NCBI RefSeq assembly: GCF_004348265.1
Contig: NZ_SMNT01000004.1
Coordinates: 1 to 64,000, forward strand
Direction of reading: 5' to 3'
Source: Methylobacterium segetis
Lineage (GTDB): Bacteria > Pseudomonadota > Alphaproteobacteria > Rhizobiales > Beijerinckiaceae
Length of the DNA: 64,000 nt
A program made the translations under genes and the position numbers. The notes beneath the pieces were generated by a model. The model was not told the DNA's origin and searched no databases. It saw only the letters and a program-made list of their open reading frames with translations. Below, piece by piece: positions 1 through 10,714 of the stretch; within the stretch, counting starts at the first letter, position 1, and each line of letters begins with the position of its first letter.

Positions 1-87
1 GATGCGGCGGAGGCGGCTCTGCGCGCGGCCTACAGGCTGGGAGCAGCGCCGTCAGCGGGGCCGGCCGTGCTGGAGCGGGTGGGATAG
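1..87 (+). CDS. C-terminal tail of an unidentified gene (5' end outside window)
   Basis: Reading frame 1 is open from the left edge to a TAG at 85-87 and gives 28 residues rich in Ala, Leu and Gly (ending LERVG). Third codon positions are almost all G or C, as in the real genes nearby. The piece is too short to name a family. It could be chance, since any GC-rich frame tends to stay open this long. Confidence 0.35.
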   Translation, partial: DAAEAALRAAYRLGAAPSAGPAVLERVG

Positions 88-210
88 GACCCCTATGGAG
101 CCGGCCTGACGATGCAGAGGGTGCGCTGGGAATGGAGGGGCGGACCGGCGTCCGCCGGCGCACGGCCCCTCCCCGCGAGGGGGAGGGGACATGCAGTCCG
201 GCCCGAGGCC

Positions 211-504
211 TTACCAGCGATAATGCCGGTGATGGTGCCGGTGGTGGCGGTGATGATGGTGGCGCCAGCCATGGTGGCGGTGACCCCAGCCGTGATGGCG
301 ATGGCCCCAGCCGTGGTGGTGATGGCCCCAGCCGTGGTGATGGCCACCGCGGACTTGGATCAGCGCGCCGTCGGCCTCGCCGGCGACGGCCGGCGCGGGG
401 GCGAGCGGCGCGGCCTGCGCGAGGGGGGCACCGAGGACGAGGCCGCCGGCGAGGGCGAGGGCGGCGGCGAGGCCGCGGCCTGACCAGCGCGAGCTCAGGG
501 ACAT
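211..504 (-). CDS. Small secreted His/Gly/Trp-repeat protein
   Basis: A 97-residue protein. Residues 1-31 look like a signal peptide: a charged start, a Leu/Ala-rich core and an AQA-type cleavage site. After a short Ala/Pro stretch, residues 53-97 consist of GWGHRHH-like heptads followed by a His/Arg run, with 23 histidines in about 45 residues. The start is supported by AGGAG about eight bases before the ATG. It is predicted to be exported; metal binding is an inference from the histidines and not a recognised domain. The region is low complexity, which also leaves other frames open on both strands, but only this frame has a signal peptide and a good ribosome site. Confidence 0.75.
   Translation of the reverse strand: MSLSSRWSGRGLAAALALAGGLVLGAPLAQAAPLAPAPAVAGEADGALIQVRGGHHHGWGHHHHGWGHRHHGWGHRHHGWRHHHHRHHRHHHRHYRW
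214..348 (-). repeat. Tandem repeat coding the GWGHRHH units
   Basis: Near-identical 21-24 base units code for successive Gly-Trp-Gly-His-x-His-His blocks in the small secreted protein. The array decays into a plain CAC/CAT/CGC run at the C-terminal end. Unit number probably varies between strains through slippage; that is an inference. Confidence 0.7.
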
Positions 505-627
505 GAACGATCTCCTGCTTCCGGTGGGCCGGCGTTGATGCCGGTTGGTGCAGAACTAGGCACTTCGGCCTGAATGCCCACTGACGGAGATCGCAACACT
601 TCGTTGCAATTCGTGACGTCGCGCCCC

Positions 628-1230
628 TTAGGGCCGGCGATAGACCCACACGCGGGCGGGCGGCAGGTTGAGCCAGACCCGGTTCGAGCGGCTCGCCGTG
701 TAGCTTCCCGCCTCGCAGCGGGCCGGGATCGGCGGCACGACGGCGTAGGTGAATTGCACGAACGGCGCTCCGGGCTGCATCAGATCGTGGGCGCAGTTCA
801 GGAGGTCGAGGCGCTGCTCCAGGGGCTTCGTGAAGAGCGGCAGGCTCGAGATCGTGGCGGCAGCGGGTCTCTGCAGGATGCCGCCCACCGTTTGACGGAT
901 GTTGTAGGCGTCACCCTGGATCACGCTGACGCCGGGGAAGCGGCGCCGGAGCAGTTCACAGAAGCCGGGGTTGAATTCAACGAGGACGAGGCGCTCCGGC
1001 GCGATGCCCCGCCGGATCAGGGCCTCGGTGACCGGCCCGGTCCCCGGACCGAGTTCCACGACCGGTCCGTCGATCCGCGGATCGACGTAGGAGGCCATGG
1101 TGCGGGCCAGCATCTTCCCGGAGGGCGTCACGGCGCCCGTCACGAGGGGCCGCTCGAACCACGAGCGCAGGAATCGCGCCTCGTCCTCCAGCGGATCGCG
1201 CCGCTCGCGCACCACACCGGTTGCAACCAT
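628..1230 (-). CDS. pmtA: SAM-dependent methyltransferase, PmtA-like (phosphatidylethanolamine N-methyltransferase)
   Basis: A 200-residue class I methyltransferase. The SAM-binding motif I lies at residues 57-71 (VVELGPGTGPVTEAL), followed by the acidic end of strand 2 (VEF, near 84-86) and QGDA near 106-108. Length and the combination of motifs fit the Rhodobacter-type PmtA family, which methylates phosphatidylethanolamine toward phosphatidylcholine at the inner membrane. The frame stays open another 51 codons upstream, but that part is Arg-rich and unlike the family, so the ATG at 1230 is preferred. It lies downstream of dnaJ on the same strand. An rRNA-dimethylase-like relative is the main alternative, so the substrate is inferred. 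Confidence 0.7.
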   Translation of the reverse strand: MVATGVVRERRDPLEDEARFLRSWFERPLVTGAVTPSGKMLARTMASYVDPRIDGPVVELGPGTGPVTEALIRRGIAPERLVLVEFNPGFCELLRRRFPGVSVIQGDAYNIRQTVGGILQRPAAATISSLPLFTKPLEQRLDLLNCAHDLMQPGAPFVQFTYAVVPPIPARCEAGSYTASRSNRVWLNLPPARVWVYRRP

Positions 1231-1299
1231 GGCTTTCGCCCTGGAACGACGTAACGGCGGCAAGACCGAAGTCCCTCGAATTGGCAGGCGTGTGAACAG

Positions 1300-1329
1300 G
1301 CTAGACGACGAAAGCCCGACCGCAGTCAA
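1300..1329 (-). promoter_or_regulatory. Candidate promoter for the PmtA-like gene
   Basis: On the minus strand TTGACT is followed about 18 bases later by a weak GTCTAGC-type -10. The start of transcription would be roughly 60 bases before the methyltransferase ATG. The -10 match is poor, so this is tentative. Confidence 0.3.
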
Positions 1330-1435
1330 GCCGCGCCGTGCGCATGGCGCACAGGCGGCCGCCCGGCGGAGTGCCGGACGCACCCCGCTGCAAAGTCCAT
1401 AACCGGGCCGTGGCTGGATTGGATCCCGGCTGCTC

Positions 1436-2581
1436 TCACTGCCGGGCCGCGCCGCTGAGGCCGCCCAGGAAGTCCCGAACCTTCGAGAAGAATCCGGCGC
1501 TCTCGGGGTGGTTCTCGTCGGAGGCGGTCTGGTCGAATTCCTGCAGGAGTTCGCGCTGGCGCTTGGTCAGGTTCTGCGGGGTCTCGACGAAGACCTGGAT
1601 ATAGAGATCGCCGACGTCCCGCGAGCGCAGGACCGGCATGCCCTTGGCCTTGATGCGGAACTGCTTGGCGGTCTGCGTGCCCGCCGGGATGCGCACTTGC
1701 GTCTGCGAACCGTCGATCACGGGAACCGTGATCTCGCCGGACAGGGCCGCGGTCACCATCGAGATCGGGACGCGGCAGAACAGGTCCGCCCCGTCGCGCT
1801 GGAAGAACTCGTGCGGCCTGATCGACAGGAAGACGTAGAGGTCGCCGGCCGGGCCGCCGCGCATGCCGCTCTCGCCCTCGCCGGCGAGCCGGATCCGCAG
1901 GCCGTCGTCGACGCCCGCCGGCACGTTGATCGAGAGGGTGCGCTCGCGGCTGACACGGCCCGCGCCCGAGCAGTTCGGGCAGGGATCATCGATCACCTCG
2001 CCGCGCCCATGGCAGTTCGGGCAGGTCCGCTCGATGGCGAAGAACCCCTGCGCCGCCCGGACCCGGCCGTAGCCCGCGCAGGTCGGGCAGGGGCGCGGCT
2101 TCGAGCCGGCCTTGGCGCCGGAGCCCGCGCAGACATCGCAGGTCACGGTGGTCGGGATCTTGATGGTCTCGGTCTTGCCGGTGAAGGCTTCCTCCAGCGA
2201 GATCTCGAGGTTGTAGCGCAGGTCCGCGCCGCGCTCGCGCCCGGGCTGGCCGCTGCGCCCGCGCGCGCCGCCCCGGCCATCCCCGAAGAAGTTCTCGAAG
2301 ATGTCCGACATGAAGTCGCCGAACTCGTTGCCGAACCCGGGGCCGCCCCCGCCCTGGCTGAAGGCGGCGTGGCCGAACCGATCGTAGGCCGCGCGCTTCT
2401 GGCCGTCGGACAGGCACTGATAGGCCTCGTTGATCTCCTTGAACTTGATCTCGGCTTCCTTGTCGCCCGGGTTTCGGTCCGGGTGAAAGGTCATGGCGAG
2501 CTTGCGGAAAGCCACCTTCATCTCGCCGTCGCTGGCGGTCTTCGAGACGCCCAGAATCTCGTAGTAATCCCGCTTCGACAT
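1436..2581 (-). CDS. dnaJ: Chaperone protein DnaJ (Hsp40)
   Basis: A full-length type I DnaJ of 381 residues. The J domain has the HPD motif at 33-35, followed by a Gly/Phe-rich linker (about 71-118). The zinc domain has four CxxCxGxG units with cysteine pairs at 148/151, 165/168, 187/190 and 201/204, and then the C-terminal substrate-binding domains. It stimulates the DnaK ATPase and delivers unfolded clients in the cytoplasm. The start is the ATG before SKRDYYE; the frame runs 22 codons further without family similarity. It follows dnaK with a 126-base gap containing a strong hairpin, so dnaK-dnaJ is probably an operon with uneven expression. Confidence 0.97.
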   Translation of the reverse strand: MSKRDYYEILGVSKTASDGEMKVAFRKLAMTFHPDRNPGDKEAEIKFKEINEAYQCLSDGQKRAAYDRFGHAAFSQGGGGPGFGNEFGDFMSDIFENFFGDGRGGARGRSGQPGRERGADLRYNLEISLEEAFTGKTETIKIPTTVTCDVCAGSGAKAGSKPRPCPTCAGYGRVRAAQGFFAIERTCPNCHGRGEVIDDPCPNCSGAGRVSRERTLSINVPAGVDDGLRIRLAGEGESGMRGGPAGDLYVFLSIRPHEFFQRDGADLFCRVPISMVTAALSGEITVPVIDGSQTQVRIPAGTQTAKQFRIKAKGMPVLRSRDVGDLYIQVFVETPQNLTKRQRELLQEFDQTASDENHPESAGFFSKVRDFLGGLSGAARQ

Positions 2582-2670
2582 ACGTGAGGCCCCAAGGTCC
2601 TTCATAAGCCGATCCCCGAGCCTTCCGCCCGGGGACCTCGCCGTCACCGAATCAAATGTTGACGAAGATT

Positions 2671-2696
2671 ACGGGACCGGATCGCTCCGGTCCCGT
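2671..2696 (-). repeat. Perfect hairpin between dnaK and dnaJ
   Basis: An 11-bp perfect inverted repeat (ACGGGACCGGA and its complement) with a 4-base loop. It starts a few bases past the dnaK stop. No clear U-tract follows, so it looks more like an mRNA-stabilising or attenuating hairpin than a full terminator. Confidence 0.6.
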
Positions 2697-2707
2697 GCAC
2701 GCGCGCA

Positions 2708-4621
<1,914 letters not shown>

Positions 4622-5026
4622 GGTGGGATCCCTCTGTTGTTCTGATCAAGCAGACCGCCGAGCCCCGAAGCAGCTCGGCCCATGGCGGTGTGGAATGGAA
4701 TTGTGAGGTGGGGACGAGGGCCGGACGACCGGCCGGAGACGGCCGGATCCGGCGCTTAATCCCGCGCCTCGCCGGATATAAGAAGGTCAAAGCGGGCTCG
4801 CAAGGCAAAGTCCGACGATCGCTGCGATCTCAGCTATGTCCTTGCCGATGTTGGGTTAAGCTGCGGGACGTGCGGTACCGTCGCCACCCGTGGGGCCCAG
4901 ATTTTGTTGCGCCGCTGCCACGCCCGCGCCATCGATCGCGTGCTAGACTTGATCTTGACGAGACGGACCTGCCGCCCGATGCCGGCGGGGCGGTGTTCAT
5001 TGCAAGTCCCAGGCCCGAAAGACCCG
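4622..5026. other. 405-base divergent gap, dnaK / secreted protein
   Basis: The gap holds the dnaK heat-shock promoter and about 140 bases of dnaK leader. I could not place a convincing promoter for the rightward gene at 5027. No RNA gene or CIRCE-type inverted repeat was recognised. Confidence 0.5.
4773..4804 (-). promoter_or_regulatory. RpoH (sigma-32) type heat-shock promoter of dnaK
   Basis: On the minus strand CTTG, 18 bases, then CTTATATCCG. This matches the alphaproteobacterial heat-shock consensus CTTG-N17/18-CYTATNTNNG at every fixed position. It sits about 150 bases before the dnaK start codon. Confidence 0.75.
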
Positions 5027-6028
5027 ATGCGTCCGACCCGCGTTCTCCTCGCTCCCCTCCTCGCGCTCGCGAGCCTCTCTGCCCTCGCCGAGGAGGCGGC
5101 TGCGCAGAACTTCTTCGAGGAGCTGTTCGGGATCGGACGCGCCGCGCGCCCGCCGGTGCCGCCGCGCGGGGTGCCGAACGCCCCACCGGCCCAGCCCGGC
5201 GCGGTGCCGCCCGGGGCGCCGGGCGTGCCGGGAGCCCCGGTCGATCCGAATGCCGAGGCGCAGAAGCCTGCCGCGCCCGCGCCGATGCGCCCGGTCGTGC
5301 TGAAGGCGCCCGCCGACGACAACGTGGCCGGACAGGACCTCCTGCTGAACGGCCTGAACGGGACCCTCAAGATGGAGCGGGCGGGCGCCAACATGACGGC
5401 GCGCCTCACGCTGCCGGGCACCAAGGTCTCGCAGCCGACGGAATCCTGCTCGGTCCCGCTCTCGGGCGGCCAGCCGGTCACCCTGACCTCGGCGGGCAAG
5501 CCCGAGGGCGTGGCCCGGTTCGAAGCCGCGGCGGCCGAGTGCCCCCTGCGCTTCGAGGTGCTGGAGGGCAGCGTGCTCGTCACCCCGCTCGGCGGGAATC
5601 CGGTCTGCACCTTCTCCGCGGCCGATTGCGCGACGACGCCGGCCGGCCTGTGGGGGCCGGGCGCGGCGGGCCTGATCCCCCGTTCGGCCGAGTTCGACAC
5701 CGGCCGCGGCGTGGCCGACAAGGCCGTGCGCGAGAACTACAAGGTGATGACGCAGCGCGCCCGCCGCGAGGACGTGCGCCCGATCGTGACCGAGCAGGCG
5801 GCCTTCTCCTCGGACCGCGAGCAGGTCTGCCGGACCTACGCCCGCGAAGGCTCGCACGGCTTCTGCCACCTGCGCGTCTCGGAAGCCCGCGCGCTGGCCC
5901 TCGCCGCCCGCCTCGGCGCGAACAGCGCCGCCCCGACCGCCGCCGTGGCGCCGCGCCCGCGGCGCAAGCCCGTCGTCGACGGCATGAACCCGGATGCCGG
6001 CGGCGCGCCGCAATCGGTGGCGGAATAG
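5027..6028 (+). CDS. Secreted protein of unknown function with Pro/Ala-rich linker
   Basis: A 333-residue protein. The ATG at 5027 opens a clear signal peptide (MRPTRVLLAPLLALASLSAL, cut near AEEAAAQ). A Pro/Ala/Gly-rich stretch at about 45-85 follows, then a folded region of about 200 residues with several cysteines that could pair (around ESC, AECPL, VCTF, DCAT, QVCRTYA, GFCHLR). It ends in a basic Ala/Pro tail. No catalytic motif was recognised. The frame extends 41 codons upstream, but without a signal sequence. It probably acts in the periplasm. It is convergent with the downstream GNAT gene, with only 3 bases between the stops. Confidence 0.7.
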   Translation: MRPTRVLLAPLLALASLSALAEEAAAQNFFEELFGIGRAARPPVPPRGVPNAPPAQPGAVPPGAPGVPGAPVDPNAEAQKPAAPAPMRPVVLKAPADDNVAGQDLLLNGLNGTLKMERAGANMTARLTLPGTKVSQPTESCSVPLSGGQPVTLTSAGKPEGVARFEAAAAECPLRFEVLEGSVLVTPLGGNPVCTFSAADCATTPAGLWGPGAAGLIPRSAEFDTGRGVADKAVRENYKVMTQRARREDVRPIVTEQAAFSSDREQVCRTYAREGSHGFCHLRVSEARALALAARLGANSAAPTAAVAPRPRRKPVVDGMNPDAGGAPQSVAE

Positions 6029-6031
6029 GGC

Positions 6032-6460
6032 TCAGTCGGAACTGGGCTCCTCCTCGCCGATCCATTTCTGCAGGCAGACGGTGCGGGACTCGCCGAAGCC
6101 GAGATGGGCGTAGAAGTCCTGCACCGCGGCATTGTCGGCCCGCACGAGCAGCTGCATCTTCCAGACGCCGCGGGCCACGAGCCAGCGTTCCGCCGCGGCC
6201 ATGATGGCGCGGCCGTAGCCCTGGCCCCGGCAGCCTGGATCGACGGCGACGTAGTAAACCCAGCCCCGGTGGCCGTCCTCGCCGACCATGCAGGTCGCCA
6301 GGATCCGGCCCTCGGCCTCGGCGACGAGCACGGCCGCATGGGCGCCGCGGCGGGCCAAGGCGAGATCCTTGCGCGGATCGTTCCAGGGCCGGGACACGCC
6401 GGCCGCATGCCAGAGGCCGATGACCGCCTCGGCGTCGGCATCGCGCATCGGCCGGATCAC
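6032..6460 (-). CDS. GNAT-family N-acetyltransferase, YpeA-like
   Basis: A 142-residue GNAT protein. It carries the YpeA-type N-terminal signature (RPWNDPRKDLALA, near 24-36), the acetyl-CoA loop GCRGQGYGRAIM near 75-86, and the C-terminal NAAVQDFYAHLGF motif. It transfers acetyl from acetyl-CoA to an amine; for YpeA-type proteins the substrate is not firmly known. It follows algH/yqgE on the same strand with a 10-base gap, so the two are probably cotranscribed. Confidence 0.85.
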   Translation of the reverse strand: MIRPMRDADAEAVIGLWHAAGVSRPWNDPRKDLALARRGAHAAVLVAEAEGRILATCMVGEDGHRGWVYYVAVDPGCRGQGYGRAIMAAAERWLVARGVWKMQLLVRADNAAVQDFYAHLGFGESRTVCLQKWIGEEEPSSD

Positions 6461-6470
6461 GGGCGCCGTC

Positions 6471-7073
6471 TCAGGCCCGGCCGGCGCTCAGGGAGAGCAT
6501 CGCGGGATCGATGCCGTTGCTGCGCAAAGCCCGCTCGTACTTGGTCTCGAGAGTGGGGTGGAAGATCAGCTCTGGATCGGCCGGGCAGTTGAGCCAGCCA
6601 TTCGCCATGATCTCGCTCTCGAGCTGGCCGGCCTGCCAGCCGGCATAGCCGAGCGCCAGCACCGCGCTCGCCGGGCCGTCGCCGTTTGCGATGGCGCGCA
6701 GGATCTCGACCGTGGCGGTGAGGCAGATGCCGTCGTCGATCATCAGCGTCGACTGGTCGATATGGAAATCGTCCGTGTGGAGGACGAAGCCGCGCTTGCC
6801 CTCGACGGGGCCGCCCATCAGCACCGGCATGTGCCCGACCCGCTCGCGCAGGCGGATCGCGTCGGCGGCGGGTGCCACGTCGAGCTGCACCAGCAGGTCC
6901 GGCATGCTCAGGTCGCTCACCGGCTTGTTGACGATGATGCCCATCGCGCCGTCCGCGGAATGGGCGCAGACGTAGATGACGGAGCGGGCGAAGCGGCTGT
7001 CCGCCAGTCCCGGCATGGCAACCAGGAACTGACCGTCGAGATACGCGCTGCCACCGTGCCGGGGAGTGTGCAT
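6471..7073 (-). CDS. YqgE/AlgH family protein (DUF179)
   Basis: A 200-residue protein of the YqgE/AlgH family, single-domain and full length. Family signatures seen are [22 protein letters not shown] near the N-terminus, [10 protein letters not shown] near 52-61, and [13 protein letters not shown] near 92-104. In Pseudomonas AlgH was linked to alginate regulation, but the biochemical role is unsettled and no DNA-binding domain is visible. It overlaps no neighbour and diverges from the peroxiredoxin gene. Confidence 0.9.
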   Translation of the reverse strand: MHTPRHGGSAYLDGQFLVAMPGLADSRFARSVIYVCAHSADGAMGIIVNKPVSDLSMPDLLVQLDVAPAADAIRLRERVGHMPVLMGGPVEGKRGFVLHTDDFHIDQSTLMIDDGICLTATVEILRAIANGDGPASAVLALGYAGWQAGQLESEIMANGWLNCPADPELIFHPTLETKYERALRSNGIDPAMLSLSAGRA

Positions 7074-7256
7074 GGCCCTATGCTACGCCCCCTCACCCCG
7101 TTGTCCAGCGGACAAAGCGCCCGAGCTGATGCCATCGTGCGGTCCGGTGCGGATCGCCTCGACAGGGGGAGACCGCCACGCTAGACGGGCGGCACCCCGA
7201 ACCCGGCCGAGCCGGCGGATGCGCGGCCCCGACGACCCGATCGAGGAGAACAGCGG

Positions 7257-7739
7257 ATGACGATTCAGGTTGGCGATCACCTGCCCCAGGCGACCTTCCG
7301 CGTGAACGGCCCGGACGGTCCGCAGGCCAAGACCACGGACGACGTGTTCAAGGGCCGCCGCGTGGTGCTCGTCGGCGTGCCGGGCGCCTTCACGCCGAGC
7401 TGCCACCGCAACCACCTGCCGGGCTTCGTGCAGAACCTCTCCGAGATCAAGGCCCGCGGCATCGACGCCGTCGCCGTCACCGCCGTCAACGACGTGTTCG
7501 TGCTCGACGCCTGGGCGAAGGCCTCCGGCGCCGAGGGCATCGAGTTCCTGGCGGACGGCAACGCCGATTTCGCCAAGGCCACCGGCCTCGACATGGACGG
7601 GACCGGTTTCGGCCTCGGCACCCGCTCGAAGCGCTACGCGGCCCTGATCGAGGACGGCGTCGTGCGCGTCCTCAACATCGAGGAATCGCCCTCGAAGGCC
7701 GAGGCGTCCGGCGCCGAGGCGCTGCTGAAGGTGATCTGA
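7257..7739 (+). CDS. Peroxiredoxin, Prx5 type (thiol peroxidase)
   Basis: A 160-residue peroxiredoxin of the Prx5/AhpE-like redoxin family. The peroxidatic cysteine is C49 in PGAFTPSCHRNHLPGF. It is the only cysteine, so this is a 1-Cys enzyme that would need an external thiol (glutathione or thioredoxin) to be recycled. It reduces hydrogen and organic peroxides in the cytoplasm. GAGGAG lies about eight bases before the ATG. It is convergent with rnhA across a GC-rich inverted repeat. Confidence 0.92.
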   Translation: MTIQVGDHLPQATFRVNGPDGPQAKTTDDVFKGRRVVLVGVPGAFTPSCHRNHLPGFVQNLSEIKARGIDAVAVTAVNDVFVLDAWAKASGAEGIEFLADGNADFAKATGLDMDGTGFGLGTRSKRYAALIEDGVVRVLNIEESPSKAEASGAEALLKVI

Positions 7740-7783
7740 CGGCGAGCGTCCGGACGACAAACCGTCAAGGCCCTCTTCCGGCT

Positions 7784-7800
7784 CGGGAGCCGCGCTCCCG
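7784..7800. terminator. Hairpin between convergent peroxiredoxin and rnhA genes
   Basis: CGGGAGC, a CGC loop, then GCTCCCG: a perfect 7-bp stem in the 64-base gap between two convergent stops. There is no U-tract on either side, so termination here is only a guess from position. Confidence 0.35.
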
Positions 7801-7803
7801 GGC

Positions 7804-8262
7804 TCATGCCCCCACCTTGAACGGCGCCATCGCCGCCACCGCGAGGGCGTCGACCCGGTTGTTCAGCGGGTCGGCGGCGTGACCCTTGACCCAGTGCCAC
7901 TGGACATCGTGGCGCTCGCGGGCAGCGTCGATGCGGCGCCACAGATCCTCGTTCTTCACGGGCTTCCTGTCGGCGGTGCGCCAGCCCCGCGCCTTCCAGC
8001 CGTGGATCCACTCGGTGATGCCCTGGCGCAGGTACTGGGAATCCGTGAACAGGTCGACGCGGCAGGGGCGCTTGAGCACCTCCAGCGCCTCGATCGCGGC
8101 GAGGATCTCCATGCGGTTGTTGGTGGTGTGGGCCTCGCCGCCCGAGAGCTCGCGCTCCGTGTCGCCGTAGATCAGGATCGCGCCCCAACCGCCGGGCCCC
8201 GGATTTCCGGAGCAGGCCCCATCCGTATAGATCGTGACCCGCCTGCCGGGGGATGCGCTCAC
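7804..8262 (-). CDS. rnhA: Ribonuclease HI
   Basis: A 152-residue RNase HI that cleaves the RNA strand of RNA-DNA hybrids. The catalytic residues are all present with normal spacing: D14, E52, D74 and D138, plus H128 in the flexible loop. The basic handle loop ([20 protein letters not shown]) is intact. The start is a GTG at 8262 that overlaps the thrB stop in a GTGA arrangement, so translation is probably coupled. The frame is open further upstream, inside thrB, but family similarity begins at [11 protein letters not shown]. Confidence 0.95.
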   Translation of the reverse strand: MSASPGRRVTIYTDGACSGNPGPGGWGAILIYGDTERELSGGEAHTTNNRMEILAAIEALEVLKRPCRVDLFTDSQYLRQGITEWIHGWKARGWRTADRKPVKNEDLWRRIDAARERHDVQWHWVKGHAADPLNNRVDALAVAAMAPFKVGA

Positions 8263-9224
8263 GGTGCCCAACCGTAGTCGCGGGCATGGCTCGCGCTGCG
8301 GTGGAAGGTCAGGCGCCGATCGTACTCGCGCGGGTCCTTCGGCTGGACCAGCGCGCCCGCGGGCACGTTGAGCCAGTCGACGAGACGGGTGAGCATGAAA
8401 CGCAGGGCCGCCCCCCGGGCGAGGATCGGCAGCGCCTCGACCTCGGCCGGCTCCAGCCGCCGCACCGCCTCGTAACCGGCGATGAGCGCGGCGGCCATGT
8501 CCCGGTGGAAGGTGCCGTCGGCCTCGAAGCACCACGCATTCAGGCAGATGGCGAGGTCGTAGGCGAAGGCGTCCGTGCAGGCGAAGTAGAAGTCGATCAG
8601 GCCGGACAGGTCGTCGCCGATGAAGAACACGTTGTCGGTGAAGAGATCGGCGTGGACGACGCCGCCCGGCAGGCCGCGGGGCCAGCCGGCCTCCAGCACC
8701 GCGAGATCCTCCCGCGTGCGCTCGGCCAAGCCCGGCGAGACCGTGTCGGCCTGGGCCTCGGCCTGTGCGAAGAGTGGGCGCCACGCGCCGACCGAGAGGC
8801 TGTTCTCCCGCTGCATGCCGAAATCGGCGCCCGCCGCGTGGAGGCGCGCCAGCGCGCCGCCGAGGGCCCGGCAATGATCCGCGCCCGGATGCTTGACCGA
8901 GACGCCTTCGAGGAAGCTGACGATGACGGCGGGCCGCCCGCACAGGCGCCCGAGGGCCGTGCCGGCACGGTTGCGGACCGGCTGCGGGCAGGCGAGGCCG
9001 CGCGCGGCCAGATGCTCCATCAGGTTGAGGAAGAAGGGCAGGTCCGCCTCGCGGACCCGCTTCTCGTAGAGGGTGAGGATGTAGGAGCCCTGCGTCGTGT
9101 GCAGGAAGAAATTGGTGTTCTCCACCCCCTCGGCGATGCCCTTGTAGGAGAGCAGGCCGCCGATGTCGTAGGCGGAGAGGAAGGCGGTCAGCGCCTCGTC
9201 GGAGACCTCGGTGTAGACGGCCAC
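8259..9224 (-). CDS. thrB: Homoserine kinase, ThrB2 / APH-fold type
   Basis: A 321-residue homoserine kinase of the alphaproteobacterial and pseudomonad type, which has the aminoglycoside-phosphotransferase fold rather than the GHMP fold. It has [22 protein letters not shown] at the start, the catalytic HADLFTDN at 191-198 and a metal-binding DFYF at 211-214. It phosphorylates homoserine in threonine synthesis. It overlaps rnhA by 4 bases. ispH lies 113 bases upstream on the same strand, a neighbourhood common in alphaproteobacteria. Confidence 0.95.
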   Translation of the reverse strand: MAVYTEVSDEALTAFLSAYDIGGLLSYKGIAEGVENTNFFLHTTQGSYILTLYEKRVREADLPFFLNLMEHLAARGLACPQPVRNRAGTALGRLCGRPAVIVSFLEGVSVKHPGADHCRALGGALARLHAAGADFGMQRENSLSVGAWRPLFAQAEAQADTVSPGLAERTREDLAVLEAGWPRGLPGGVVHADLFTDNVFFIGDDLSGLIDFYFACTDAFAYDLAICLNAWCFEADGTFHRDMAAALIAGYEAVRRLEPAEVEALPILARGAALRFMLTRLVDWLNVPAGALVQPKDPREYDRRLTFHRSASHARDYGWAP

Positions 9225-9277
9225 GTGTCGCGCTCGGGATGTCTCTGGTTTTCAGACGCGGGCCGGGAACACGGCAA

Positions 9278-9300
9278 AGGGGCGCCCCGCGGGCGCCCCT
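9278..9300 (-). terminator. GC-rich hairpin between ispH and thrB
   Basis: AGGGGCGCCC, a CGC loop, then GGGCGCCCCT: a perfect 10-bp stem directly downstream of ispH, followed on the minus strand by only TTTG. It is probably a partial terminator or processing site inside a possible ispH-thrB-rnhA transcript. Confidence 0.5.
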
Positions 9301-9337
9301 GCCGAAATCCTCGGATCGGTCGGAGCGGGCTGCTTCC

Positions 9338-10348
9338 CTACTCCGCGGCCTCGCTGCGCAACTCGCGCGGCAGCGGGAAGGACATGTCCTCGACCACCGT
9401 CGAGACCGTGTCGACCGTCACCTCGTAGCGGGCGGCGAAGGCGTCGATGATCTCCTCCACCAGCACCTCCGGTGCCGAGGCACCCGCGGTGAGGCCGAGC
9501 TTGCGCACGTTCGTGAAGGCCGGCCAGTCGATCTCCTCGGCGCGCAGGACGAGACGGGTGATGGGGCAGCCGACCCGCTCGGCGACCTCGCGCAGGCGCT
9601 GCGAATTCGAGGAGTTCGAGGAGCCGACAACGATCAGCGCGTCGACGAGCGGCGCGATCTGCTTCACCGATTCCTGGCGGTTCGTCGTCGCGTAGCAGAT
9701 GTCGTCCTTGTGCGGCCCGGTGATGTTCGGAAACTTCGCCTTCAGGGCCTCGACGATGTGGCGGGTATCGTCCACCGAGAGCGTCGTTTGCGTCACCCAG
9801 GCGAGGTTGTTCGGATTGTCCGGGGTCAGGGCGGCGATCTGTTCGAGGTCCTCGACGAGGGTGATCGACCCCTTCGGCAGCTGGCCCATCGTGCCCACGA
9901 CCTCCGGATGACCCGAATGGCCGACAAGCAGCACGTGGCGCCCGCGCTTGTGGTGGATCTCGGCCTCGCGGTGGACCTTCGTCACCAGCGGGCAGGTCGC
10001 GTCGATGGTGGTCAGGCCGCGGGCATCGGCGTTGGCCGGCACCGTCTTGGCGACGCCGTGCGCGGAGAAGATCACCGGGGCGTTCCCGTCCGGAACCTCG
10101 TCGAGTTCGCGGACGAAGACCGCGCCCTTCCGCTTCAGGCTCTCGACCACGTACTTGTTGTGGACGATCTCGTGCCGGACGTAGACCGGCGGCCCGTAGA
10201 TGGCGAGCGCCCGCTCGACCACGTCGATCGCGCGCACCACGCCGGCGCAGAAGCCGCGGGGGGCTGCGAGGAGGATCTCGAGGGGCGGCTTGGCCCCCGT
10301 GGCGGCGGCCGCGTCCGAGGCGGAGAGATTCGTGTTGTCGGCGCTCAT
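9338..10348 (-). CDS. ispH: 4-hydroxy-3-methylbut-2-enyl diphosphate reductase
   Basis: A 336-residue IspH/LytB, the last step of the MEP isoprenoid pathway, making IPP and DMAPP. The three iron-sulfur cysteines are at C34 ([10 protein letters not shown]), C119 (DATCPLV) and C218 ([11 protein letters not shown]). Substrate-binding residues include H59, H97 (SAHG), H144/H147 and E149 ([11 protein letters not shown]), with [11 protein letters not shown] near the C-terminus. The ATG at 10348 is preferred over a TTG 13 codons upstream. This protein carries a short Ala-rich N-terminal lead before the conserved core. It feeds carotenoids, quinones and hopanoids. Confidence 0.96.
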   Translation of the reverse strand: MSADNTNLSASDAAAATGAKPPLEILLAAPRGFCAGVVRAIDVVERALAIYGPPVYVRHEIVHNKYVVESLKRKGAVFVRELDEVPDGNAPVIFSAHGVAKTVPANADARGLTTIDATCPLVTKVHREAEIHHKRGRHVLLVGHSGHPEVVGTMGQLPKGSITLVEDLEQIAALTPDNPNNLAWVTQTTLSVDDTRHIVEALKAKFPNITGPHKDDICYATTNRQESVKQIAPLVDALIVVGSSNSSNSQRLREVAERVGCPITRLVLRAEEIDWPAFTNVRKLGLTAGASAPEVLVEEIIDAFAARYEVTVDTVSTVVEDMSFPLPRELRSEAAE

Positions 10349-10494
10349 GATCCAGCGGATGTGGCGAGGTGGGGGCTGCCCTGTCAACCGTGCGGCCGGT
10401 CGAAACCGCCGAGGCAGGGGCGTCCCATATCACATTTGGCGGCTTTGTTGACCCGTGAGGCACGGGAGAGCGCCGTGGCGTCGGCGTGGATGAC

Positions 10495-10584
10495 TGGCGG
10501 AGGGAGCGGGATTCGAACCCGCGATACCGTTTCCGGTATACACACTTTCCAGGCGTGCGCCTTCAACCACTCGGCCACCCCTCC
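10495..10584 (-). tRNA. tRNA-Ser (anticodon GGA)
   Basis: A 90-base class II tRNA. The 7-bp acceptor stem (GGAGGGG with a final G-U pair) closes on the 3' side, followed by discriminator G and an encoded CCA. The T-arm GGTTCGAATCC is standard, the variable arm is long as expected for serine, and the anticodon loop reads CTGGAAA, giving GGA, which decodes UCC and UCU. Confidence 0.95.
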
Positions 10585-10714
10585 GGACCCGGCGCGGACA
10601 GACCCTGCGCGGGGCGCGGGCGGGCCGTTCGTGGCGGGTGGCGTGCTGTACTCGCCGCGCCCCGCCAGCGCAAGCCGGCAGCGCGCGCGGCGCGGCCGGA
10701 AATCGGGGCGCCTT

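Noticed and set aside
93-483. Open frames on both strands through the His-rich repeat (Thr/Ala/Ile-rich and Arg/Gly-rich)
   Set aside because: Products of the low-complexity repeat. Only the 211-504 minus frame has a signal peptide and a good ribosome site.
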